From Diplosphaera chodatii (taxonomy: Eukaryota; Chlorophyta; Trebouxiophyceae; Prasiolales; Stichococcaceae), in assembly GCA_032358165.1 (NCBI GenBank), contig JAALGY010000017.1, positions 1,798,001 to 1,862,000 on the forward strand: a stretch of 64,000 bases of DNA. Reading direction: 5' to 3'. Under the pieces are notes generated by a model. That model was given only the letters and a program-made list of their open reading frames with translations, made no database searches and was not told the DNA's origin. Of the stretch, positions 13,103 to 23,404 are shown piece by piece. Numbering within the stretch: position 1 is the first letter of the stretch; each line of letters starts with the position of its first letter. Both the position numbers and the translations under genes were made by a program.

Positions 13103-13471
13103 AGGGGCAAATGACTCGTAGCTGTGGCGGCACAATCTCAGGTTCTGCAATCCAGTCGTGTGGTAGTGTTGCTGCAGCTTTTTCGACTCTGTGTTTCATC
13201 CAGATGGCCATCTGCAGCAGCGGTGGCGGCAAGCATTGAATGTGAATGAACCTTATGCCTGCTCCATGAACGTCTGCAGCATTGCCTGTTGATGCCTAGG
13301 AATACAAAGGCAGCGCAAGTCTGAGTTGTATTTGATCATCTGATGGACCACACTGCATGGTACACTTTGCTGAAACTTGCAACCAGTGCTACGGCTTTCA
13401 GCGCATACAAGTCAACATATATATTCGATATCCAGGCTGACTTCCCAATCTACCATATGATCCTTGAGCTG
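13103..13471. other. Convergent intergenic gap
   Basis: This AT-richer stretch between the kinase stop and the stop of the Myb-domain gene presumably holds both 3' untranslated regions. No gene, RNA or repeat was recognised. Confidence 0.45.
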
Positions 13472-16195
13472 TCATTTGTCGTGTGCTTCGGCAGCCCGCA
13501 TAATATTCACCAGATCAACGTTCTCCAGCCCAGCATCTCTCCCTCGGCCGTACTTGGCTGCTGTGTGTATCGTCCGCCTGGACGCCCATGATGCATGCAC
13601 ATTCATGCGCAGGCATATCCCGACGACTCATTGCAACGACCGATGGGATGTGCACTTGATCAGGGGATGCAGCACGGGGAGTCCTCGCAGTTTCATCCAG
13701 ACGCCCATGAGTTAACGGATGTGTGCACAAAGCACTTGATGGGGCATCGCACCAGCGGTCCTTCAGGTGAACGTTGGACCGATGTGACAGGTTGTACTTC
13801 GCCTGCATTGCAAAGGACGCCGAGGTACCCTTTGAACCATGATGGGGTGCAAAGGATATCAGCGTTAAGTGGCTGAAGGGGTGCAGCATCAGATACTGAG
13901 CCATCAGCTGTCTTGAGACCCGGTGTACCTGAATCGTCCTCCACGATCTCCCATAAAGCAAAAAGCCTGCACACAGGACACCGCGCATCCCTGCTGCATC
14001 CGTGCGCAGACGGTGAATGGGGATGCAGGAAGCGCACCACTGTGCAGCTCACCGTCTATCAGGCGCCGTGTCTCCGCCAATGTCCACCACCCCAGCCTGG
14101 CCTTGCCTGCATTTGGACCTGGCTGCCGACCCTGCTGCGGCGGCGCAGCTGGGTGGGACGGCACGGCATTCGTGCCATCAGCTGCAGGCATTCAAGCACA
14201 CGTATCAGCAGAAGCTGCACGGGACTTGGTCAACATGCTCAGCTGTGGGCGATCACAGCGCCATGAGCTAAGTTGCCCAAGCTGACCTGGGTGCTGCTGG
14301 CCGCCTGGCCACCCCTGCTGCGCGGGCTGTAGAGGTGCCGGCCAGGTGGTCACCGACTGGACGGCGGATGCGGGCGCCGGGCGGTGTGCTGGAGGCTGGA
14401 CTGCACGCGCCGTCTGCACTGGGCGCTGCTGCGGATGCAGCACCGCACCCTGGACGCCGATGTTCTCCTGGCCCGGCCAACACCGCTCGGCTGGTCGCCT
14501 GCCGGCATCATTACCATTTGCCTGTGCAGATGCAGCGAGACGTTTCACGCCCATTGACCAAAAGATTTCCCACATGATATGCCAACTGAGCTCCCACGAC
14601 ACAACTGTCACAGCCCACCACCCAATTCCAAAACAGCATGGCGCTTGCAAGATTTGGCATCACGAGACTTGCGGCATCCTGATGTCGCACAGCAGCCTTA
14701 GATCAGCCACAGCAGATGCATTCCCATTGCATACAGTCAGTTTAAAACCTAGGCCACGTCTTGTGATATGCTTGAAATGGGAGCAGCAGCAATGGCTTCA
14801 GAAAGCAGCACTCACTGCAGGATGTGCCACCGCCTCTGGGCTTGCTAGCGGCGGGGTACCCCCCTCCCGAGCGGGGCTGGCTGACGCATCCTGCGCCTGC
14901 TGCTGTATCGAGTGTGCCGTCACTCGCGCTGCAGCCTGCACAGGTGGCTGCTGCTGTGGCTGAGGCCTGGCTGCGACCGCGATGTGAGTAGCCCTGCAGG
15001 CATGCTAAGCAAGGTGTCCGCATCTCCGTTTGAATTGCAAGTTGCCACACAGATGCTTGCATTGAGGACAGGACTCACTGTTCCTGCACCGGTTCCTGCA
15101 GCGTTTTGCTGCTGCTAGGATGCTCCTGCGCATCAGTTGCCGGCTCATCCGGCCCGCTGACTGCAAGATGGATGCCAATGGGGCGATATTGCCCATCAGG
15201 CGCGCTGGTGTACTTGCGTAGCTGCGGACTCCTGGCAGGTCCAGCATTGCCATCGGCTGCTGTCTGTTCATCAGCTTGTGCCAGCACCCGCAGGTCGAAC
15301 TGCTGCGCATTGTACTGCACAAAAAGACGCAGCCGAGTGAAACCCTTCATTGCAACAGCTGCCAAGCACATGCGGCGCCCCTGCACACAACCGAGAACTT
15401 TACAATGGACCCGTACCTTCTGCCCAAAAATTTCGATGCCCTGCAGCCGTGCCTGCACATCACGCAGCGTTGAGTCCACCGGCATCCTCAGCTGCACCGG
15501 CACAGACGGGGCACACGGGTTACTCAGAACACGTGATCCTTCAACTGCAGTGACCGCGCAAATGATGAAACTATGCCATTCCACTTTGCTAGTGTGTTCA
15601 ACAGTTTCTCTGAAATCAAAGGAAATAGGTTGCCACAATACACAGTCTGCCTGTGATTCTGTGCCATGCCTACCTGCAGACGGCCCAGCCCTGCGCCCCA
15701 GAAGACCATGTCCAGCACGACCGTCGGGCTGCTGTCGCCCCCCGGCCAGTCGACGATCTCCTCCTCCTGGTCCTTGGCGCTGGTGTGAGCACCGTCGTCG
15801 CTGCCGGCATCGCCGCTGGTGTCGCCGCCGTCCCAGGTTGCAGCGCCATCAGCTGCCGCATGGTTGACACTAACCAAGCCGGATGGCACGTCCTGCACTG
15901 GACTGTTGGGCAGCACACTGCTTCCAGGCTCAGGCTGCGCCTTCCTGAGGCGTCGCAACCGTTGCCTCTTGGCTGCCGGCACAGCCGGTGCACCTTCCCG
16001 GTCGTCGTTGGCAGCATCTGCCGCTTCCCCCGCTGTTGCAGCTCGTGTGCGTTTGGCTGGACCGTCCAGGTTGTCAGCAGAACGAAGGGAACGATGACTG
16101 CGACCTGCAAACATGTGCAGGCATATGAAGCAGGTGGCACGCGATGGCTACACTGCTGACGCTTTGTCCTGCCATGCTGCCTCACCCTGCACCAT
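13472..16195 (-). CDS. Myb-like DNA-binding protein of telomere-repeat/telobox type
   Basis: The C-terminal Myb domain can be assembled from separate exons: LGWWTLAETRRLIDG (about 14060-14095), LLYGRSWRTIQ (about 13925-13958), KYNLSHRSNVHLKDRW and, in the last exon, RTIHTAAKYGRGRDAG with the stop at 13472-13474. VHLKDRWRT corresponds to the VDLKDKWRN signature of plant telomere-repeat binding Myb proteins (TRB/TRP class). That class binds TTTAGGG-type repeats; binding here is inference. Ahead of it are Gln/Pro-rich disordered exons (about 14270-14540 and 14815-14985), a segment with VPVQLRMPVDSTLRDVQARL (about 15420-15525) that could be a ubiquitin-like fold, an acidic block DQEEEIVDWPGGDSSPT (about 15730) and a basic start. 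The Met at 16195 (MVQG spliced to RSHRSLRSADNLDG) is in phase. Coding-like sequence upstream to about 16263 means a longer N-terminus is possible. Confidence 0.65.
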
Positions 16196-16509
16196 TTCCT
16201 GCGACTGGCGGAGCGTGGCGACGCTGCGACACGCCTCGACGCGTGCCTTGACAGTCCTGGCACTCACGAACGGTGCCGTGGCAGCTTATGAGGCGCCTGA
16301 TCAGGCATAGTGATCTGAAACACTTCAGGAACCAACAGCGCTACCGCGTGCTGAATAGAGCGCGATCTCGGAGAACTACCCGAGTATGACGGTGGAAGTT
16401 GTCAGTTTGCACATGTGCATAAACATGGGCTGTGCGGCTATTGCACGGAACCGTGGTCTGTCTGTCGGAACCGCAGCACGCATGACACGAGGAACGAGCG
16501 GGGCTCCTA
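16196..16509. other. Upstream region of the Myb-domain gene
   Basis: This stretch holds the putative promoter and 5' untranslated region, and possibly a missed first exon (an open frame without a Met runs to about 16263). It ends where a short inverted-repeat element begins. No other structure was seen. Confidence 0.35.
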
Positions 16510-16768
16510 TATCAGGTCAAGATGGGGGGTCGATATAACAAAAGTAAGAGTACGTAAGCCTTGAACCCTAACCCCTAAACAAAGCGTTTGAGCGTTTTTA
16601 GCCCGCTGAGACACTAGCGCGACGTGCCACGCGATCCAGCATGGCCTTTTTAGGTGGAACAGCGCGGTCAACCGTGTGGAATGGGCGGCATATGGTGCGG
16701 CGCCTCGCGGCGCGTTTCTTAACGCCGGAACGATTATACAGTTATCGACCCCCCATCTTGACCTGATT
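16510..16768. mobile_element. MITE-like element with perfect 25-bp terminal inverted repeats and TA flanks
   Basis: Bases 16511-16535 and their reverse complement at 16743-16767 are identical over 25 positions (the left copy starts ATCAGGTCAAGATGG). The 259-bp unit is flanked on both sides by the dinucleotide TA (16508-16509 and 16769-16770), as expected for a target-site duplication of Tc1/mariner-type elements. The interior has no coding capacity and contains a telomere-like word, AACCCTAACCCCTAAA, at about 16563-16578. The element sits between the starts/ends of two minus-strand genes. A TA duplication is short and can arise by chance, but the inverted repeats are directly visible. Confidence 0.75.
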
Positions 16769-16958
16769 TAGCTGCTGCGAGGAACGAGGACCAGGGAAAC
16801 ACAACTAGCGATGCTGACCGTTTCCCAATCACCGAATGCTGTTGGTACGGTAGTCCATGATGTTGTCGTAAGGACCCTTGCTGATGATTGTATGATCCTG
16901 AGGACACACACCAGGCCGACAGCGAGTGTCGACTCATTACTGACGTGCGTACTTTGAG

Positions 16959-19919
16959 CTATGGCGGTTTTGTCAGCAGCCGTAGCGCATCCTGCAAATA
17001 TCTGACGGCTGTTGGCACATCCTCGAAGCCAAGCGAGCTGACCGCATACTTGGCACATTTCTGCGCCTCCATGACCGCCGTCAATGCTGGCTTGAAACCT
17101 GGCGCTGGCGTGTATGCTGCATTTGCAAAGAGACGCCGGAGTCGTCCCCAAGTCTGGAATGCAGTTGTCCACATGTACACAATAATGACACATCTTGCAG
17201 GCTTTTGCTGATGATCATCTACGAGCAACTCACTGTCAGCTGGCGGAGGCGCCTGCTGGGGCTGCCTGGGTGGGCTCGCCGAAGGAGGTGGACGAGTGGG
17301 CAGTGGCTGTGACCCGAAGCGTTGGTAGCTGGTATCTGCAGAGTCGCATGCCAGGTTCACTGCCGCGAGTGGGTTCTACAAGCAGACCGTGTCTATGCGA
17401 ATTGGAGGACGTGGAAATCGTCAACGACTGGCGAATCCGCATGCGCAACAGGGGGAGCAGCTGACCTGCGGGGTGGAAGTGCGGCGGCGCAGCGGGGTGC
17501 TGCTGGTCTGAGGACTGGCCTGGCCGCGGTGCAGGTGCAGGTGGCGGACCAGCCGAGGAGATGGGGGTTGCCTGTCCCATGGGCGGCTGCTCTGCTGCTT
17601 GCTGCGGCTGTTGCTGCGCTGGCGTCAGCGCGTCATCAGTGACGCTGACTTCCTGCCCCGATGGCAGCCGGATCTGGTAGCTCGGGCGCCTGCAGCAAAG
17701 CAGATGGCGCGGTCACTATGGCAGTGACGCAGCACCCTGTCAAGCCAGCAGTATGCATGTCGCCCTTGCAACACGAGTGTGAGATGTATTGCGGGTTGAG
17801 AAGCCTTACCAGTAGGCGGAGTCAGTGGCGATGGCGACAACTGGCGTCCCCCTCCCATCAGGTGCGCGGTACATCAGCGCCTCGCCCTGCCGGTACTCTG
17901 GTGCTAAGATGTGCTCATGCACACGCACGATCTTCTTCGGCAGCGCCACAGTGTACAGCCACTTGTTGTCTGCGCCACACAGTGTATGAGCACGGGTTGT
18001 CACTGTTTGCCTGCTCACAGATGGTCAACGCTCTGTACACGAACATCGCAATCACAACTTACTTTCTCAACCCATCGAAGGCACATCAGCAGGAGCAGTC
18101 GGGTCGACGCCAATGCAGCACTTCACTGACTGCACCTTGCCAGTCGACCTTGGCGATGGTGCCGCGCACAGGCTCCGACTCGTCAAACGCGTCATACAAC
18201 ACGCGGCGGCCCGGCGCATACCGAGGCGCAAGCGCATGCCCTGCTGGCTGCTGGTCAGCGGAGGAGGCGACAGAAACGGAGCGTGTGAATGACGGCACTG
18301 AGGGTAGACCACCCTCGCCGCCGACAACATTCCGACCGCTGAAGCTTGCCCCTGCACGATTGAAGGACGTGGCGGTCTACCACCACTGGCTCACTGCTTC
18401 TCACGCAAGACCAAGACGCGGCGGTGGAACACACTATGAAACATAGTGAGCAGTGCGAACCTGATGGCGGTGAAGACTGCTGGTATGAGGTCTGGTATGG
18501 CCCACCATGCTCAGAGCTCGGGGGCAAGGATGGATCACTTGGCGGCTGAGCTGCTGGGGCGCTCGGCCGCGACTCGTGTGGCCATGGCCTGCTGTCAGCT
18601 GGCATGCTGTCAGAGCTGTGCTGTGGTTGGGGTGCTGCGCCATTCCAACTGTGGCTTGGACCAAGCGGCGGGTGCTGCAGCTCAGGCGCGGAGGCCGAGT
18701 CATCAATGTGCAGTCCGCCAAGGCCCGCTGCCTCCCCGGCTGTGGCTGGCTGCTGGCCATCTGGCCTTCCAAACTCGTCGGACGGTGCAATGTTGGCCAT
18801 CTGAACGCCATGCAGCAGGTTTCAGGCGATGAGCTTGCTGTGCCAGCAGGTGATGTCAAGGACACACTGGCATTCGAATGGTGCAGAGGCACGCGGCGTC
18901 ACCCCACCTCGTGCGGAGGCACGCCCGGCAGCAGGTCATCGGGCGCAGCGTCACCGTTGCCGGGCGTCGGCTGCCGGCCCTCGCGCAGCGCCTTGCGAAT
19001 GTCCGCAGCCTTCCATGCAGCATAGCGCTGCAAGTCCACCAGGTCCTCCGGCAGACTGCCAAACTGCCTCAGAATCTGCGATGTGCCAAACTGTCTCAGA
19101 ATCTGCGATGCGGCATTTGCCACAGCCTCAAGTCCAGTTTGGACCACGCACAGCACTGACATCCGCAGCAGAGAGGACACACGCATTGCGCTTCTGTGTC
19201 AGTTTGGCCAATCGGCGGGGTGACTCGCACCTCAATGAAGATGGTGGCAGCGTAAAAGGTGAGGCAGGTGCTTTTATCGGCGCGCCCGGCACGGTCAATC
19301 TTGTCTGCGCGTGCGAATATGGACTCCGCGAAATTGCGACAGTACTCCTTGTCGCCGTCGCCCAAACCAGCGGCTGGCTTGTCTCGCTCCAGCTTGGCAA
19401 TGAGCGCTCTCAGCACGCCCTCAAACTTTGGACCGCGGTTCTTCATCTGAATACCCTGCAGGTTGCACACCACGGCGGTCAGCATCGGCTGACCGTGGCG
19501 TCCATGCCATTTTTACCACACGTTTTGCAGCTGAAATGGCCGTCAGAAGCATGGTCATGAGTGCAATGGTTGAGCTGCTGACTCACCATGTCAACGGCGT
19601 ACATGCGGCAGTAGTATGCAACCTGCAGGCAATGTCAAATGCTGAACGTCGGTAAACCTGACGTGCGGTTGATATCAGTCTCACAATGCTCAGCCCAAGG
19701 AACAAGACAGCGTGCACCTACCTTGGGCTCAAGCCTCGAGATCTCATCAGCGCGCTGCAGCAGTCCATGGACACAGCTTAGTCAGCAATGCCTACTCTGT
19801 CATCAAGGGCACCAACGGCTGTTGTGAGAGCGTATGCACAGCTCAAAGTCCACGTTGCCAACCTGCAGAAAGGGCAGGATGGCCTTCGTCTGGGCTTGTT
19901 CATCCTCCGTCCCAGCCAT
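16959..19919 (-). CDS. LIP5: VTA1/LIP5 homologue (ESCRT, VPS4 co-factor) with an inserted repeat module
   Basis: It promotes VPS4 ATPase assembly for ESCRT-III recycling at multivesicular bodies. The start at 19919 gives MAGTEDEQAQTKAILPFLQ, then RADEISRLEPK, VAYYCRMYAVDM, GPKFEGVLRALIAKLERDK, FAESIFARADKIDRAGRADK, TFYAATIFIEV and YAAWKAADIRKALREG. These are the family's N-terminal tandem MIT-like helices in order. A long Ser/Pro/Gln-rich linker (about 18430-18800) follows. The C-terminal VSL helix pair is AQKCAKYAVSSLGFEDVP and AVRYLQDALRLL, with the stop at 16959-16961. Between linker and VSL lie two related modules of about 55 residues (about 17650-18260): YAPGRRVLYDAFDESEPVRG with ALPKKIVRVHEHILAP, and YRQGEALMYRAPDGRGTP with RLPSGQEVSVTDDALTP. 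Yeast and Arabidopsis VTA1 have only unstructured linker at this point, to my knowledge. Confidence 0.87.
19058..19111 (-). repeat. 27-bp tandem duplication spanning a 3' splice site of the LIP5 gene
   Basis: Two adjacent 27-base copies (19058-19084 and 19085-19111) differ at two positions. On the minus strand each copy ends or begins at ATCGCAG followed by ATTCTGAGRCAGTTTGGC, so the acceptor AG is present twice, 27 bases apart and in frame. Use of one or the other gives LIP5 with or without a nine-residue repeat of ILRQFG. Confidence 0.7.
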
Positions 19920-20601
19920 CGCACGTCAGCAAGCGATGTCTAATGATAGCACTGGTGCAATACTGCCGTTGCGCAGGATTGTCTGCGGTTTAGCAGCTCC
20001 CAAAAGTTCGTGCCAGAAACTGCGATGGTCAGATCGACACCAAATATCAAGTCGAGCTTGTCGCCTAGACGAAAGTTGCGTGTACGAGGCCGTCGAGACA
20101 CTGCGGAAGGTCGAGCCGGAAGGCTGCACGCTGCGCAAACGGTGTTCTACAGTCATCCACTCTCGAATGCAGCAGTGCAGCTGCATCCTGCATGGCCTCA
20201 TGCATGGTTGCTACCCCTGCTCGCTCCCGCATGTCAGCGTTTGCAGCTGTTTGTGGCATGGCGGAGTGTGCAAAGTCGCTGAGAGCCACCCTTGGCTGCT
20301 GCAAGGCAATCCAAGACTACTTAAACTTTCCCGCCGCAAGCAGCCGGCACTGTTGACACTTCGGTGCGCATCCACCAGGCTTTGCAGGCCGGTTGGCGGG
20401 ACGAGCGTGCTCAAGCTGACCACCTGCTTGCATCAAGATTGTATCAAGCCTCAGATATCTCATTGCAGCGGTTCATCTGGTGCTGCCTAGTGTGTGCATT
20501 GGAGCACGGCTGCGTCAGCCAGGATGCCACACCACTGATATACGACAGCTGCAGCCTCATCGGCTCAGCGGCAGCGAGCGATATTAATCGTTCCAGCCAG
20601 C
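19920..20601. promoter_or_regulatory. Divergent intergenic region between LIP5 and the CIR1-like gene
   Basis: About 680 bases lie between start codons that face away from each other. A minus-strand frame of 79 codons (20065-20304) and a plus-strand frame of similar length exist but show no family resemblance, so I do not call them genes. No named promoter element was identified. Confidence 0.4.
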
Positions 20602-22098
20602 ATGTCGGGGTCTGACATCCCAGTTGCACGACACAAAGCGCCGGCTCGCGGCGCGCTTGCAGGTGAGCGCTGCACCGAAATCTGCATACCATTGTGCAGA
20701 AACGGTGAGCAATAGTACCTTGCGGTGACCACGCAGAGAGTGCCGCTTTCTGTCACTATTTCGTGTGTTACGTTCGCTCCAGGTGCGAGGGGCGACTCCA
20801 AAGCGGCTGGCGACAAGTACGACCCGCGGGGCACTGGCACAGCATGGTGCGTGCTCCTCTGCCCTGTGTCCCTCACCTGCCAAGCAAGTCTCCGTACGCC
20901 ACCCGTCCCCATGACTGTCCGCAAAACAGACGCTGCAGGCACACTCACCACTGCACTTGACGACGCAGGAGCCACAACTTTTTAAACCAAAAGCCATGGC
21001 ACCCAAGCAACTTCAAAAACCAGGCCAGGGCATACGAAGCGGAGCAGGAGTCCATCGCTGTTGCAAAGCGCAATGCGCTTGCCAAGCAAGGTGAGCTGTG
21101 GCTGGGTCCGTGCACCCGCGGGCGCAAAGCCAGTGGCAGTTTCTGCATGCAGATGATGTTGGCTTCTTGTGTCTTTCCAGAGTTCGAGGCAGAGCAGGAC
21201 TACATGAAGACGCTGTCGTACCTCAGCCCCGAGGAGCAGAAGAAGCACGCGGCACGTGCGGCCATTGCATTCATGTACCAGAAGCCGCCAGGCATCGACA
21301 TCGTCGAGCGCAAAGCAGCTGCGCAGGTGAGTGTGCCCGTGCGGCGGCTGAACTTCAGGACTGAACAAAGCTGCAGGCTGTCTGCAGGGTACAAGCAAGG
21401 GGACTCTGCACTGTCTCGAGCATGCGCCTCCTACACCTTGGACAGGCGGAGGCAGCTGGTCAGGGGGGTCCAGCGGCGGCAGGCCGGGGTGGCGGCGCCA
21501 ACGGTGCTGCGGCGGGGCCTGAGGGGGTCGGCCGGGGGCGGGGCCGGGGCCGTGGGCCGCCGCCGCCTCCCAAGGAGGGCCACGTCAAGCACATGCTGGG
21601 CGCGGTGGCCGCGCTGCGCACCGACGAGCGCTTTGAGCTGAAGCCGGGCACCCACGGCCTGATGGGCCGCCGCAGCCCCCCGCGCGGCGGACAGGTCGGC
21701 ACCTGCTGCTCGTGTGCAACCCTTCGGCCGGTGCACCTGCCCTGCATGTCTGATGCTGAGGTGATGGTGCAGCGTTGCAGCGAGTTTGGCCGCCTCACCA
21801 GGGGTGCGCTCCCATGCAGGCAGCAGATGGCCCCAATCAGCGGATACTTGTCAGTGACTCGGACGAGGAGGCGGCCTCAATGCCGCTGCCTGATGCGGCT
21901 GAGCTGGAGCGGCAGGCGCGAGCGCTGCTGAAGGCAGAAAAGCGGGCAGCCAAGGCAGCAAAGGAGGAGCGCAAGCGGAAGGAGTTGGAGGCGGCGGAAG
22001 CGTTTCTGAAATCAGCAGGCGTGGACCCAGCGGACCTGGCACGCTTGCACTCAAAAAAGCACAAAACGCACAAGAAGGACAAGAAGGACAGGCGGTGA
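20602..22098 (+). CDS. CIR1: CIR1-like nuclear co-repressor/spliceosome-associated protein (CIR_N domain)
   Basis: The first exon MSGSDIPVARHKAPARGALA is followed in phase by an exon ending GTGTAW and one starting SHNFLNQKPWHPSNFKNQA, then RAYEAEQESIAVAKRNALAK. This is the CIR_N signature (an aromatic-His-Pro followed by an Ala/Glu/Gln-rich helix). Next come EQDYMKTLSYLSPEEQKKHA and AIAFMYQKPPGIDIVER; FMYQKPPG matches the FMYEAPPG-type block of CIR1 and favours CIR1 over CWC25. A Gly/Ala/Pro-rich stretch with GRGRGRG follows, then HVKHMLGAVAALRTDERFEL, an acidic SDSDEEAASMP and a highly charged C-terminal coiled-coil/basic tail (ALLKAEKRAAKAAKEERKRK to HKTHKKDKKDRR, stop 22096-22098). CIR1 in animals bridges transcription repressors and splicing factors. 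The algal role is likely nuclear RNA processing. Confidence 0.78.
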
Positions 22099-22616
22099 CT
22101 GGCCGGTGTGCGTTCAACATCTCTGTTTCGGATTGTTCGGCCTGCCGTCAGGTGAGCGGGTGTGCTATGTGTGTTCTGCTAAAGCCCATGGAACCAACCT
22201 TTACACGTTGTTCGAAGTGAGCTCCAATAACGTCTTGTCCTCAACCACATCCTCGATAAGTTTCGACTTGTGCCATGCAGGCGGCGCAACGATGCTGCTG
22301 CATGTCGTCAACACCGGTTGAGGGCCATTGCTGCGCGGGTGCCCGTCAATCCAGTCTGAATGGTCAAACTAGTGTACAAATATCCAGCAGCCATCCTATC
22401 TGAACGCACCTGAATACGCATCACATCTGAATACAACACCTGAACCACATACAACCCTAAGCCTCCGTAGCGACAGCTCAGCCAAACCAAAACACATTCC
22501 AGGCAAGAAACGCGATGTTGGCTTTCTTGCCCATGATACCCAACTTCTGCTTACGCACATTTGTGACGGTTCCTTGCAATCCCCATGCTGTTGTTCGCAG
22601 CATTGCGACTTGCCTT
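22099..22616. other. Convergent intergenic gap
   Basis: This non-coding stretch between the CIR1-like stop and the stop of a minus-strand orphan ORF contains a few imperfect copies of CATCTGAATAC/CACCTGAA around 22380-22445. No gene or stable repeat family was recognised. Confidence 0.4.
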
Positions 22617-23060
22617 TCAGTCCTCCGAGTCCTCCGAGTCGGAACTTGGCCCCGAGCTCGTCAGCACAATGGGGTGCGACATGACTGCAACAGCGTCCGA
22701 GGGGGCACTGGATGGGAGGCGCGGCGTGAAAGGCTCCGGCGTCGTTGGTGCCTTGATGCTACCCTTTGACGGGCTGAAAGCGCCCATCTGCACGATCTCG
22801 ACGTTGACGTACGCCCATTCTGTGTCCCGCAGTGACTCTTTGGCGGCACGGCGCTCTTTGGTGCTGCTGCCGCTGAGTGCGCAGAGGAGCAGCTCCTTCA
22901 CCACATGCTTTGTGCCAAGCGCGATGCCGACCACGGCGCCGGCGCCCTCGAAAGCTGCCACAACGTAGGGATGATTCAGCATGTTGCTGGGCGCAAGCCC
23001 CAATCTGCCTGCGGAAGTGTTTCTCGACCTTGCGCACGGTATGCCGCTACACAACCGCAA
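22617..23060 (-). CDS. Hypothetical single-exon protein, 147 residues, acidic tail
   Basis: An uninterrupted frame from Met at 23060 has protein-like composition but no family I recognise. It has a short basic, Ser-rich start; a hydrophobic, Gly/Ala-rich central helix pair (HPYVVAAFEGAGAVVGIAL then KHVVKELLLCAL); a charged segment STKERRAAKESLRDTEWAYV; a Pro/Ser/Thr-rich stretch; and a terminal SSDSEDSED that resembles casein-kinase-2 sites. A splice acceptor (CTTCCGCAG) just upstream of the conserved-looking part means the real start could lie in another exon. It lies downstream of, and on the same strand as, the DUF3531 gene. The gap between the two stops and starts is about 340 bases. Confidence 0.4.
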   Translation of the reverse strand: MRLCSGIPCARSRNTSAGRLGLAPSNMLNHPYVVAAFEGAGAVVGIALGTKHVVKELLLCALSGSSTKERRAAKESLRDTEWAYVNVEIVQMGAFSPSKGSIKAPTTPEPFTPRLPSSAPSDAVAVMSHPIVLTSSGPSSDSEDSED

Positions 23061-23404
23061 TGGCTGACTGACAACCCTAAAGTATGTGCAGACCCGGGCT
23101 CCGCGTGCGCAGGAGCCCAGAGGTACCGCTGACAGAATGGCTCATGTGCACAACGCTCGAGGCGACCGCCTTGTAACGTAACGCTGCTTGTGATGGGCGC
23201 TCCCAAAAGTTCCAGGGCACCTCATACTGTGGCCACAAGGCGCCAGTTATCATTTGCTGGTTGACTGAGCCTCAGAGGTCTCTCCACCAACCGGATGCAG
23301 CAGGGGTAGCTCCGGAAGCAGTTTGTTTGGGAAAGGCGAACTCTTGGACGATTTAGTCGGGTGTCCCACTGGCACTCTGCTGTACCTAGCACCGAAGAAT
23401 GTCT
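23061..23404. other. Intergenic gap between the orphan ORF and DUF3531
   Basis: This is non-coding sequence upstream of the orphan ORF and downstream of the DUF3531 stop. I searched it on the minus strand for 5' exons of the orphan gene and found none convincing. Confidence 0.35.

Noticed and set aside
16563..16578. Telomere or subtelomere boundary
   Set aside because: Only two to three imperfect CCCTAAA units are present, inside a short inverted-repeat element and flanked by ordinary genes on both sides.
20065..20304. Minus-strand 79-residue protein
   Set aside because: Compositionally acceptable but with no family resemblance, no splice context and a position in a divergent promoter region. 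Chance is as likely.
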